Source: Aquimarina macrocephali JAMB N27
GTDB lineage: Bacteria; Bacteroidota; Bacteroidia; Flavobacteriales; Flavobacteriaceae
Assembly (NCBI RefSeq): GCF_000520995.1
Contig: NZ_JACA01000023.1
Coordinates: forward strand, 1 to 64,000
DNA: 64,000 nt
Direction of reading: 5' to 3'
The position numbers and the translations under genes were made by a program. Below the pieces are notes generated by a model. The model was given only the letters and a program-made list of their open reading frames with translations. It was not told the DNA's origin and did not search any database. Positions 26,743-34,130 of the stretch are shown one piece after another (position 1 is the first letter of the stretch; each line of letters opens with the position of its first letter).

Positions 26743-26915
26743 CTGTTTTATACCTGTTATTTTTATAGTCAAACATAACCTTCTTGATTATGTAAACAAA
26801 ATTAACCAATAATCATTCTAATTATTAGTACTAACTTTATTGTAATGGCTTATTTCATAATTTGGACAAATATATAAAAACGGAAAGTTTTAAGCTTTTC
26901 TTATAAGATAAATGA

Positions 26916-26923
26916 TATTTTTG
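26916..26923 (+). promoter_or_regulatory. Predicted -7 box of ddl
   Basis: TATTTTTG matches TAnnTTTG and ends 17 bases before the ddl ATG. No -33 TTG is present at the normal distance. Confidence 0.4.
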
Positions 26924-26940
26924 TTTTCAAAAGTCACTCT

Positions 26941-27924
26941 ATGAAGAAAAACATTGCCATTTTAATGGGTGGGTATTCTAGCGAGTTTAAAATCTCGATT
27001 CAAAGTGGAAATGTAGTATATAAATATCTGGATAGAGATTTATATGTTCCATTTCGTGTTCATATTACTAAAGACGGCTGGTATTATGTAGATGATAACG
27101 ACCAGAAGTATGGTATTGACAAAAACGATTTTTCATTAACATTAGAAAGCACTAAAATCACTTTTGATGCTGCTTTTAATACGGTGCATGGTACTCCTGG
27201 TGAAGATGGTTTGCTACAGGCCTATTTTGAATTGATCGAGATTCCTCAAACAGCTTGTGATTTTTATCCTGCAGCACTTACTTTTAATAAACGAGATTGT
27301 ATTAGTACTTTAAAACCTTATGGCATCCCTACTGCCACCAACTATTTTTTAAATAAAGGTGATGCAATAGATAGCAACGCCATTGTGGATACGGTAGGAT
27401 TACCCTGCTTTGTAAAAGCAAATAAAGCTGGTAGTAGTTATGGAGTTTCTAAAGTTAAAACTATAGAAGATCTTCTACCTGCAATAGAAGTAGCTTACAA
27501 AGAAGATGATGAAATTATTATTGAATCTTTTTTAAGCGGGACCGAAGTATCTGTAGGAGTTATCCAACATAATGGAAAAGATACAGTATTACCAATAACA
27601 GAAATTGTATCCGAAAATGAGTTTTTTGACTACGAAGCTAAATACATGGGAAAGTCGGAAGAAATCACTCCCGCCCGTTTATCTGATGAGGATACTCAAA
27701 AAGTCAAAAATCTGGCTTTAAAAGTATATCAGATTTTAAAAATGAAAGGATTTTCAAGAAGCGAATATATTTTTCATCATGGAGAGCCTTATTTTGTAGA
27801 AATGAACACTAATCCCGGATTAAGTGAAGCTAGTATCTTACCTCAACAAGCAGAAAAAGCTGGGATTAGCTTAAAAGAATTATTTTCTAATGCTATAGAA
27901 TCTTGTATCCATTTACAAAAATAG
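26941..27924 (+). CDS. ddl: D-alanine--D-alanine ligase
   Basis: The 327-residue ATP-grasp enzyme joins two D-alanines for peptidoglycan precursors. Landmarks are MGGYSSEFKISIQSG at the N-terminus, NTVHGTPGEDGLLQAYFEL, the ATP-binding VKANKAGSSYGVSKV and the metal-binding EMNTNPGLSEASILPQQ. Length and order of motifs are normal. It starts a plus-strand run with coaD, divergent from the PASTA-rluD pair. Confidence 0.97.
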   Translation: MKKNIAILMGGYSSEFKISIQSGNVVYKYLDRDLYVPFRVHITKDGWYYVDDNDQKYGIDKNDFSLTLESTKITFDAAFNTVHGTPGEDGLLQAYFELIEIPQTACDFYPAALTFNKRDCISTLKPYGIPTATNYFLNKGDAIDSNAIVDTVGLPCFVKANKAGSSYGVSKVKTIEDLLPAIEVAYKEDDEIIIESFLSGTEVSVGVIQHNGKDTVLPITEIVSENEFFDYEAKYMGKSEEITPARLSDEDTQKVKNLALKVYQILKMKGFSRSEYIFHHGEPYFVEMNTNPGLSEASILPQQAEKAGISLKELFSNAIESCIHLQK

Positions 27925-27954
27925 AGGTTCAATCTATAAATTTATAATTTGAAT

Positions 27955-27962
27955 TATCTTTG
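27955..27962 (+). promoter_or_regulatory. Predicted -7 box of coaD
   Basis: TATCTTTG matches TAnnTTTG, 25 bases before the coaD ATG and after the ddl stop. It suggests coaD can be transcribed independently of ddl. Confidence 0.4.
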
Positions 27963-27987
27963 TAAATACAACAATTAATAATCACCA

Positions 27988-28443
27988 ATGAGAAGAGCTG
28001 TTTTTCCTGGATCATTCGACCCAATTACATTAGGACATTATGACATTATCGAAAGAGGTCTTACCTTATTTGATGAAGTTATCCTTGCCATAGGCGTAAA
28101 TTCTGAGAAGAAATATATGTTTTCTCTTGAAGAGCGAAAGCAATTTATCGAAGAAGCTTTTAAGAATGAGCCTAAAATTAAAGTAATGACTTACAAAGGG
28201 CTAACTGTTGATTTTTGTAAACAACAAAATGCCGAATTTATATTAAGAGGCCTTCGCAATCCAGGTGATTTTGAGTTTGAAAAAGCCATCGCACATACCA
28301 ACAGAAAAATGTCGGATATCGAAACTGTGTTTTTATTAACCTCTTCTGGTAAAAGTTATATCTCTTCTTCTATTGTTCGTGATGTAATTCGTAATGGTGG
28401 AGATGTTTCAGGATTAGTCCCGGATACAGTTCGTGTAAAATAA
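27988..28443 (+). CDS. coaD: Phosphopantetheine adenylyltransferase
   Basis: The 151-residue protein catalyses the fourth step of coenzyme A synthesis, adenylation of 4'-phosphopantetheine. It shows the nucleotidyltransferase motif FPGSFDPITLGHYDII (TxGH), the substrate loop LRGLRNPGDFEFE and the C-terminal SGKSYISSSIVRDVI. Length is normal. A VOC gene begins 9 bases later and may share its transcript. Confidence 0.97.
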   Translation: MRRAVFPGSFDPITLGHYDIIERGLTLFDEVILAIGVNSEKKYMFSLEERKQFIEEAFKNEPKIKVMTYKGLTVDFCKQQNAEFILRGLRNPGDFEFEKAIAHTNRKMSDIETVFLLTSSGKSYISSSIVRDVIRNGGDVSGLVPDTVRVK

Positions 28444-28452
28444 CACCTTACT

Positions 28453-28842
28453 ATGAAAAGAAAAATAGGTGCTATTACCCTGGTTGTAAAGGATTATGAT
28501 GAAGCTATTCAATTTTATATAGAAAAGCTTAATTTCAAACTTATAGAAGACACCAGACTTGATCACAAAAAACGATGGGTTCTCATTGCTCCTAATAACC
28601 AAACAGAAACTACCATTCTCCTGGCTCAAGCAGCCACTCCCGAACAGGAAAAAGCAATTGGAAATCAAACAGGTGGACGGGTTTTTCTATTTCTTCATAC
28701 CGATGATTTTTGGAGAGATTACCATACCATGAAATCTAAAGGAGTATCATTTCTGGAACAACCACGAGAAGAATCCTACGGAACCGTTGTTGTTTTTGAA
28801 GATTTATATGGCACCAAATGGGACTTGCTCGAATTAAAATAA
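28453..28842 (+). CDS. VOC-superfamily protein (glyoxalase/bleomycin-resistance-like)
   Basis: The 129-residue protein has the VOC half-domain pattern IGAITLVVKDYDEAIQFYIEKL, followed by RWVLIAP and ending TVVVFEDLYGTKWDLLELK. The last Glu matches a usual VOC metal ligand. The first strand lacks the typical His. It lies 9 bases after coaD and is likely cotranscribed. It is not closely similar to the VOC protein at 19899-20300. Substrate unknown. Confidence 0.87.
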   Translation: MKRKIGAITLVVKDYDEAIQFYIEKLNFKLIEDTRLDHKKRWVLIAPNNQTETTILLAQAATPEQEKAIGNQTGGRVFLFLHTDDFWRDYHTMKSKGVSFLEQPREESYGTVVVFEDLYGTKWDLLELK

Positions 28843-28927
28843 TATAAATTACAAACCCTTCCTGACATACCTTTGTCACTACCTGTATTTAGTTTTGTCA
28901 TACTATTAATTTCTAATATTAAAAATT

Positions 28928-29386
28928 ATGATAAAAACAAAAATTGAACCTTTTTGGATCGTTGGAATTTCGGTACGTACAACTAAAAAAAACGAGCAAT
29001 TTGCAAACGATATCCCTAATTTATGGAATACTTTTATGTCTGAAGGTACAATGCATAAAATCCCTAATAAGCTTGAAGATTCTATCTATGCTGTGTACAC
29101 TGATTATGAAAGTGACCATACCGAAGGATATACTACAATCATAGGATGCAAAGTTGCAAACTTAGATAATATCCCGCCGGGAATGACCAGTGTAAAAATC
29201 GAAAGAAGTATCTACTCTCGATTTACCGCCAAAGGTGATATTACTAAAGGTGTAATCTATGATAAATGGGTCAATATATGGGAAATAGATCTAGACAGGA
29301 CATATACTACCGATTTTGAAGTATACGGGGAAGACGCTGTAAATCCTACAAATGCCGAAGTGGATATTTTTGTAGCAATTGAATAA
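28928..29386 (+). CDS. GyrI-like effector-binding domain protein
   Basis: The 152-residue stand-alone domain has the AraC effector-binding/GyrI-like fold signatures WIVGISVRT, NLWNTFM, IYAVYTDYESDHTEGYTTIIGCKV, and IWEIDLDRTYTTDFEVY near the end. There is no DNA-binding domain. Members bind small hydrophobic ligands or, as in E. coli SbmC/GyrI, protect DNA gyrase. The function here is open. A perfect palindromic terminator follows within 15 bases. Confidence 0.85.
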   Translation: MIKTKIEPFWIVGISVRTTKKNEQFANDIPNLWNTFMSEGTMHKIPNKLEDSIYAVYTDYESDHTEGYTTIIGCKVANLDNIPPGMTSVKIERSIYSRFTAKGDITKGVIYDKWVNIWEIDLDRTYTTDFEVYGEDAVNPTNAEVDIFVAIE

Positions 29387-29398
29387 AATTACCATAAA

Positions 29399-29430
29399 AA
29401 AACCTCACAAGTTTAAACTTGTGAGGTTTT
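29399..29430. terminator. Perfect 32-base palindromic terminator
   Basis: Arms of 16 bases (AAAACCTCACAAGTTT and its complement) form a perfect palindrome between the convergent GyrI-like and Roadblock-like genes. The AACCTCACA core is shared with the hairpin at 9386-9420. Confidence 0.75.
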
Positions 29431-29467
29431 ATAAAAGTAATATTATTTACATAAAAAAGCTTTTTAA

Positions 29468-29842
29468 TTATAGTTGTGATACCACATCTTTCTTATATTT
29501 TTTCAAGAGTGCACGTGTCATTCCGAGATTTGCTTTTGTAGAATCAACAGCCAAATAAATAAAGTATTCACCGTTTTCAGAAACGTCAATAATATGAATT
29601 TGATTTGTAAGTGTAATTATAATATCCTGAACTGCTGATTTCAAACCTAATGCTTCGATAGCATTTTTCTTAGCTTTTACAACTTCCAAATTATAAGCAG
29701 AAGCAGTTTCAGGATCAAAATCTTTTTTATCAGAATTAGAGACATAACATACACCTGTGCTTACTTCTGTAACAGTAACCGCGATATAACCAGGCACATT
29801 AGATTTAACATCCTCAATGAATTGTTCTAAAAAATTTGACAT
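29468..29842 (-). CDS. Roadblock/LC7-like small protein, member 2 of a pair
   Basis: The 124-residue protein has no signal peptide. Its pattern is a helix (NFLEQFIEDVKSNVPG), strands (YIAVTVTEVSTGVCYVSNS), a helix (VVKAKKNAIEALGL), strands (DIIITLTNQIHIIDVS, YFIYLAVD) and a final helix (NLGMTRALLKKYKKDV). This order fits a Roadblock/LC7 (longin-like) fold, which usually forms dimers that regulate Ras-like GTPases. I infer the fold from pattern alone. The gene lies 43 bases downstream of another short protein of similar pattern, and the two are probably one operon. No GTPase gene is adjacent. The function is unknown. Confidence 0.65.
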   Translation of the reverse strand: MSNFLEQFIEDVKSNVPGYIAVTVTEVSTGVCYVSNSDKKDFDPETASAYNLEVVKAKKNAIEALGLKSAVQDIIITLTNQIHIIDVSENGEYFIYLAVDSTKANLGMTRALLKKYKKDVVSQL

Positions 29843-29885
29843 AGTTTTAATTTGATTTTAATTATTAATAATATTGTTTATAAAA

Positions 29886-30203
29886 TTATTTATCTAAAGA
29901 GCTCATATACTTAAGCAGTAGCCCCAGTTTTGACATTTTTTTAGATACAACCAATATGATTGAATCAGATTTGATCCTATTTGCAATAAGAAAACCTTTT
30001 GAAGATTTTGCCATCAATTGATCAAGGTCACCATTAAGTAAATCTTTAACCATATCATTACACATCGAAAATGCTGTTTCCATCATTAAGGCAACATTAG
30101 TATCATGCTGAGTATCTAATGCATCTATTACATTACCACTATTATCGGCAATAATTACGCTATCAACTTCGGTATCTTCTTTAATCTTTTTCAGATCAAT
30201 CAT
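29886..30203 (-). CDS. Roadblock/LC7-like small protein, member 1 of a pair
   Basis: The ATG at 30203 gives 105 residues (MIDLKKIKEDTEVDSV); a longer start at 30254 would add a 17-residue tail that looks non-coding. The sequence shows a strand-turn-strand (DSVIIADNSGNVIDAL), a long helix (NVALMMETAFSMCNDMVKDLL), strands (KGFLIANRIKSDSIILVVS) and a closing helix (KLGLLLKYMSSL). This is the classical Roadblock/LC7 (MglB-like) order. Bacterial members pair with MglA-type small GTPases to control polarity or motility. It is probably cotranscribed with the second Roadblock-like gene, 43 bases downstream. Confidence 0.7.
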   Translation of the reverse strand: MIDLKKIKEDTEVDSVIIADNSGNVIDALDTQHDTNVALMMETAFSMCNDMVKDLLNGDLDQLMAKSSKGFLIANRIKSDSIILVVSKKMSKLGLLLKYMSSLDK

Positions 30204-30399
30204 ATGTCTAAAATTTGGATATTTTTGTTCTTTGTTTTGTAAATATAGTAACAATAATTACTTAAAAAAATTCTTTCATCGTTTTTTTTTACTTTTAAAC
30301 GATTATTACTATCTTGTGTGAAATTATTTTTGTAGAAAAATTCCTACAAAAATGAAATTGATTTAAAAGAAATTTAACAATAGAAACCATATCTAAACT

Positions 30400-30693
30400 A
30401 TGACCCTAATTAATCTGCCAAACTCTGAGTTAAAAGCAATTTTAAAAACCCGAAAAGATAAATTTAATTCCTATAGGGTTGGAAAAGAACAAGTTTCTCT
30501 TAAAACTGAAGATGTTTCTGAGATAATAGAACGAATAACCCAAAAGGAGGCAGAAATTTCCTCTAAAAAGAAAAAGAAAAAGAAATCAGGCACAGATGAT
30601 CTTATGAGTTCAAACGATACCACTAAAGCTACAAAAACATATACCGAAAAAATAAAAGGAGGTTATTTTGGAAAAAGAAGAAGTCGTTTTTAA
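30400..30693 (+). CDS. Small Lys-rich hypothetical protein
   Basis: The 97-residue protein has a short helical start (LPNSELKAILKTRKDKFNSY), a Lys run (SSKKKKKKKSG) at about residue 55 and a basic end (GGYFGKRRSRF). It is strongly basic, has no export signal or membrane segment, and may bind nucleic acid or an acidic partner. It diverges from the Roadblock-like pair across 196 bases. I recognise no family. The following 265 bases up to 30960 contain nothing I can identify. Confidence 0.6.
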   Translation: MTLINLPNSELKAILKTRKDKFNSYRVGKEQVSLKTEDVSEIIERITQKEAEISSKKKKKKKSGTDDLMSSNDTTKATKTYTEKIKGGYFGKRRSRF

Positions 30694-30959
30694 TATGATT
30701 TCTACCTTACAATAATAATGTCATTATGCTAATTCATAAAACTTCATTTATTATATCGATGTTTAGATTGTATTATAAAGGCATTAATAAAGATTGGTAA
30801 AACAACACAAAAACAAATCTTCTAATTCCTTTCTATTATGAATAGTATCTCTAAAGACAAAGCAATGTAGTATAATCAAGAAAATCCTTTTTTCTATAAG
30901 CAAACGTTAGTATCCACCGCAGAGGGTTCTGCAATACAATTATTTGTGACGGTTTTACT

Positions 30960-31181
30960 TTAAAATCCAGCCATAAGAGCTCCACAGATTCCTAATCCTA
31001 CAACAAGGTATACCCCAGCAAGGATAAAGAAAATTTTTCCTGCTTTTCGGTTTTTAGTCTTGAATAAGATTAGACCAATAATCGAAAGAAATATTGGAGG
31101 TCCTAAGAGGATCAAAAGAATTAAATACACCAATCCATCGAGGTTCCCTACTTCCAAAAAAATGGTATTTGTTGCTATCAT
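30960..31181 (-). CDS. Small two-helix membrane protein
   Basis: The 73-residue protein has two hydrophobic helices (LVYLILLILLGPPIFLSIIGL and IFFILAGVYLVVGLGICGAL) joined by a basic turn KTKNRKAGK. Its start overlaps the radical SAM stop codon by 4 bases (ATGA), so translation is coupled. It is the last gene of the Lgt-like/LprI-like/radical SAM operon. It could tether or assist the radical SAM enzyme at the membrane; that is inferred from position. Confidence 0.75.
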   Translation of the reverse strand: MIATNTIFLEVGNLDGLVYLILLILLGPPIFLSIIGLILFKTKNRKAGKIFFILAGVYLVVGLGICGALMAGF

Positions 31182-32572
31182 ATCGTTTCTTTTCTTAATT
31201 GTTCTAAATACTCCTGCTTATCATCCCTATAAAATAAGTTCATCGTTTCAAAAGGAATGATTTTGTAATCTTTATTTACAATATGCACACAAGATTTTTT
31301 AATCGCTCGCACATCAAAATTATAAGCATCAATAAATTGCATAATTATAATTCTAAACAGATTATCATATCCTAAATCCGGAGCATCGATCTCTGGCAAA
31401 CAGCACATTATAGATTTTAGATTTTCTGAAGCTGTTTCTACAGAATTTCCGGTACTAAATAATTCCAGGACTTTACCATGCAACTCTTCATCCTGTTCAT
31501 ATACAATCGTATTTTTACCATTATCCAAAAGATCTGCCGGATTAATATATCGGGTAAGAGGTAGAAGTCCATCTTCATTTTTTAGTGCATACCCCATAAC
31601 CAAAGCATCTGGGTTACAAGGCACAGGGATAAGGTCATCAGATTCAAAAACAGGAAATTGTTCTAAAATTTTTCTTCGCACCTCGGTCAATGTTATTCTA
31701 TCGGTTTGAGTATCAAAATCTTCTAGTCGCCCTGCTATTTGAGTAGGTTGAAATGTAACCCCTCTCACACATTTTTGTTGTGTTGCAAATGTTAATATAT
31801 CACCAATTAGAGTATCATTTAATCCTTTTTCTAATGTAACAACCAGAGTAGTGGACAGGTTTACACTATTGAGATTCTCGATGGCTTGTTTTCTAATTTT
31901 GGTCAGATCCTCTCCTCTTAATTTTTGTAATACTTCGGCATCCAAAGCATCAAACTGAAGATAGATTTCAAAATCAGGCATATAGCCAGCCAACTGTTGG
32001 GTAAATTTAATATCCTTAGCAATACGAATTCCATTTGTATTTACCATTAAGTGCCTGATAGGTAATTGTTTTGCATAGTCCAGAATTTCAAAAAACTGAG
32101 GGTGTATTGTGGGTTCTCCTCCACTTATTTGTACTACATCTGGTTCTTTTTCATTTTTGACTATCGTATCCAGCATTTTCTTTATTTCATCTAATGATCG
32201 ATGTCTGCCGTAATGAGGAGACGAAGAAGCATAACAGGTAGGACAAGTCAAATTACATCGGTCTGTTACCTCGATAATCGACAAACATGAATGCTGCTCA
32301 TGATCCGGGCATAATCCACAATCATAAGGACATCCATAATCTGTAGCTGTATTAAATTGATAGGGAAACTCTGAAGGTTTATTATAATTTCTAATATTCT
32401 TATAATAGGCTATATCATCTGCAATCAAAACTTTAGACCTCCCATGCTCTGGGCATCTCTTGAGCATAAATACTTTATCTTCTTCAAAAACAATTTTGGC
32501 TTCAATCCTTTTTAGACAAGTAGGACATAAACTTAGTGTAAAATCGTAATACGTATAATTTCTAGTGGGCAT
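31178..32572 (-). CDS. Radical SAM protein of the tetraether-synthase (Tes/MJ0619) family
   Basis: The 464-residue protein has the radical SAM motif TDRCNLTCPTCYASS, with Cys106, Cys110 and Cys113 binding the SAM cluster. ISGGEPTIHPQ is the GGE motif. Before the core are Cys pairs (Cys16/Cys19, then CPEHG at 40-44) and GCPYDCGLCPDHEQHSC (81-97), an arrangement I associate with the archaeal Tes family. Those enzymes join lipid chains through C-C bonds. Two further Cys occur near SIMCCLPEID. Bacterial members have mostly unassigned roles, so lipid modification is inference. It overlaps the small membrane gene by 4 bases, and an Lgt-like membrane gene is in the same operon. A plain MoaA-like peptide or cofactor enzyme is less likely given the N-terminal Cys pattern. 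Confidence 0.85.
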   Translation of the reverse strand: MPTRNYTYYDFTLSLCPTCLKRIEAKIVFEEDKVFMLKRCPEHGRSKVLIADDIAYYKNIRNYNKPSEFPYQFNTATDYGCPYDCGLCPDHEQHSCLSIIEVTDRCNLTCPTCYASSSPHYGRHRSLDEIKKMLDTIVKNEKEPDVVQISGGEPTIHPQFFEILDYAKQLPIRHLMVNTNGIRIAKDIKFTQQLAGYMPDFEIYLQFDALDAEVLQKLRGEDLTKIRKQAIENLNSVNLSTTLVVTLEKGLNDTLIGDILTFATQQKCVRGVTFQPTQIAGRLEDFDTQTDRITLTEVRRKILEQFPVFESDDLIPVPCNPDALVMGYALKNEDGLLPLTRYINPADLLDNGKNTIVYEQDEELHGKVLELFSTGNSVETASENLKSIMCCLPEIDAPDLGYDNLFRIIIMQFIDAYNFDVRAIKKSCVHIVNKDYKIIPFETMNLFYRDDKQEYLEQLRKETI

Positions 32573-32628
32573 TTATCTGTTATTTTTGAAATTCATATAT
32601 CAAAACAAATGGATATTGAAGAATTATT

Positions 32629-33084
32629 TTAATTATCTGTATCATAATCAATCATTTTACCCGATAACTCCTCAATTTCTTTAATACGCTGCATTGTTGT
32701 TTCTAACATACACCCCAGATATATAATCCCAAGCATGTGACCTCTGTATCCTTCTGAAACAATTTCACTTTTCATTCTTCTATGATGTACCCAGGCATTT
32801 TGATAGGTTTTGATGGTGGTTTTGATCGTGTCATTAGTAATAGTATGCAACATCTTTTTGAGTTTCACATTCATAATAGAATCAGTCTGCTGAAACTTTA
32901 GATTTAAACAAATCCTGTCTTCAAGAGTGGTTCCCATAGTACTATTACAATCTGTTCTTTTAGCATATTTCATATATGATAGCTCTTTTAATCGCAAAGC
33001 ATCAGATATATCCTGAGCAGATAGGTTTATAACATTTAGGCAGATTAAAAACCATATAATTATGATTATCCTGATTTTGCTCAT
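32629..33084 (-). CDS. LprI-like (DUF1311) secreted protein
   Basis: The ATG at 33084 gives 151 residues with a signal peptide (IIIIIWFLICLNVINLSAQ). The mature part fits the LprI/DUF1311 pattern: a first Cys (RTDCNSTMGTTLEDRICLNLK), a helix ending in DSIMNVKLKKML, a conserved TYQNAWVHHRR segment matching the family's QxxWxxxR, and a last Cys (LGCMLETTMQRIKEIEEL). LprI in mycobacteria inhibits lysozyme, but most DUF1311 proteins are uncharacterised. The start overlaps the Lgt-like stop by 4 bases. A longer start at 33138 would overlap 58 bases and put 18 odd residues before the signal. It lies 56 bases upstream of the radical SAM gene. Confidence 0.8.
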   Translation of the reverse strand: MSKIRIIIIIWFLICLNVINLSAQDISDALRLKELSYMKYAKRTDCNSTMGTTLEDRICLNLKFQQTDSIMNVKLKKMLHTITNDTIKTTIKTYQNAWVHHRRMKSEIVSEGYRGHMLGIIYLGCMLETTMQRIKEIEELSGKMIDYDTDN

Positions 33085-33818
33085 TTGAAAACTAATTGTC
33101 GTAAAGTTTTTTGATAATAAATCATGCATAAGATACATAAATACTGAATACTACTAAGACCTAGTATAAAAAAAGTATTAGGTTTCAGAAATTCAATACA
33201 AAATCTAAATAGAAAATAAGAAATCATAAAATATTTGAATAGTAAACCACTTTCAATTTTGGATTTTATTTGAAAACGTTTCAAAATTCTCCATAAAACC
33301 AATAGAAAAACAACTTCAAATAATGCTATCGGATATCTATACAGACCATCTCCTAAATCCATTCCTAAAAATGAACTGGTTTGCCTACCATAAGTAAATT
33401 CTTTAACTCCAGCCAAAAAGCAGCCTATTCTTCCTATGATGATTCCTAATATAATAGGAAATGTAAATAAATCACCCGAAGAATGTTTCTCACCGATTAT
33501 CTTCTTAGCCAACTCTACTCCGAGCAAACCTCCAAAAAGACCTCCCATTATGGTTTTTATACTTAATAATCGAACTATAAATTCTGGGGTAAAAGAAAAG
33601 ATTGGGTTTTCTAAAAAACCAAAAAAACGAGAGCCAAAGAATGCTCCAAATACTGCACCAATAATTATGGATAACCTATTTGATGATGAAATAAGGTCTT
33701 GAGTATGTTTTTTAAGATATATATAATATCGAAACCCAATAAAGAAAGCTGCATACTCTAAAATCAAATGAATATTTACTTTATAGCCAAAGACGATAGG
33801 TTCAAAAGGGATATCCAT
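33081..33818 (-). CDS. Lgt-like membrane protein (prolipoprotein diacylglyceryl transferase family)
   Basis: The 245-residue protein has about seven membrane helices. Segments matching Lgt are IIIGRIGCFLAG (compare GRxGNF), IKTIMGGLFGGLLG (compare the HGG motif, here without His) and GDGLYRYPIALFEVVF (compare HPTQLYE). Several catalytic-type residues therefore differ from true Lgt, so it may be a divergent paralog that transfers another lipid group. It heads the operon LprI-like, radical SAM and small membrane protein, all on the minus strand with 4-base overlaps at two of three junctions. A lipid-modifying role is inferred. Confidence 0.78.
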   Translation of the reverse strand: MDIPFEPIVFGYKVNIHLILEYAAFFIGFRYYIYLKKHTQDLISSSNRLSIIIGAVFGAFFGSRFFGFLENPIFSFTPEFIVRLLSIKTIMGGLFGGLLGVELAKKIIGEKHSSGDLFTFPIILGIIIGRIGCFLAGVKEFTYGRQTSSFLGMDLGDGLYRYPIALFEVVFLLVLWRILKRFQIKSKIESGLLFKYFMISYFLFRFCIEFLKPNTFFILGLSSIQYLCILCMIYYQKTLRQLVFK

Positions 33819-33925
33819 GCAGTAATTAATTCGTTTTTATCACCGAAATATAAGTTTATTTATAGAATTCAAATAGCTAAAATCAATTCTAAACAATAAA
33901 TTTAGTACAAGCAACAAAGTGATTT

Positions 33926-33941
33926 AGGAGAAATTTCCCCT
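33926..33941. promoter_or_regulatory. AGGAGAAA/TTTCCCCT inverted repeat
   Basis: A 16-base inverted repeat with one mismatch lies 190 bases before the lipoprotein gene. Its right half is the complement of AGGGGAAA, the octamer also found at 20559-20566, with ACAAAG nearby in both. It could be a shared operator. Confidence 0.35.
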
Positions 33942-34095
33942 GAATATATACTTCTAACGATTAATTTTGCACTTCATCAAACCTCATAAAAGTCACGTGT
34001 AAGAATAAACCTATTTATTTAGTTTTCAGTAAAATACAATAAAAATTCTATTTATTTATTTGTTTTTTTTTAGCATCAGAAATACACTTTTTTGT

Positions 34096-34103
34096 TAGTT
34101 TTG
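34096..34103 (+). promoter_or_regulatory. Predicted -7 box of the Cys-rich lipoprotein gene
   Basis: TAGTTTTG matches TAnnTTTG and is followed by CCGCAC, echoing the sequence at 14891-14903. It ends 27 bases before the ATG. No -33 TTG is present at normal spacing. Confidence 0.45.
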
Positions 34104-34130
34104 CCGCACTAATTAATTAAAACACTTTAT

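Larger units (their letters stand above)
33819..34130. other. Divergent intergenic region
   Basis: These 312 bases separate the Lgt-like operon (minus) from the Cys-rich lipoprotein (plus). They hold the imperfect palindrome at 33926-33941 and a -7 box at 34096-34103 for the plus-strand gene. No further gene is seen. Confidence 0.6.
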
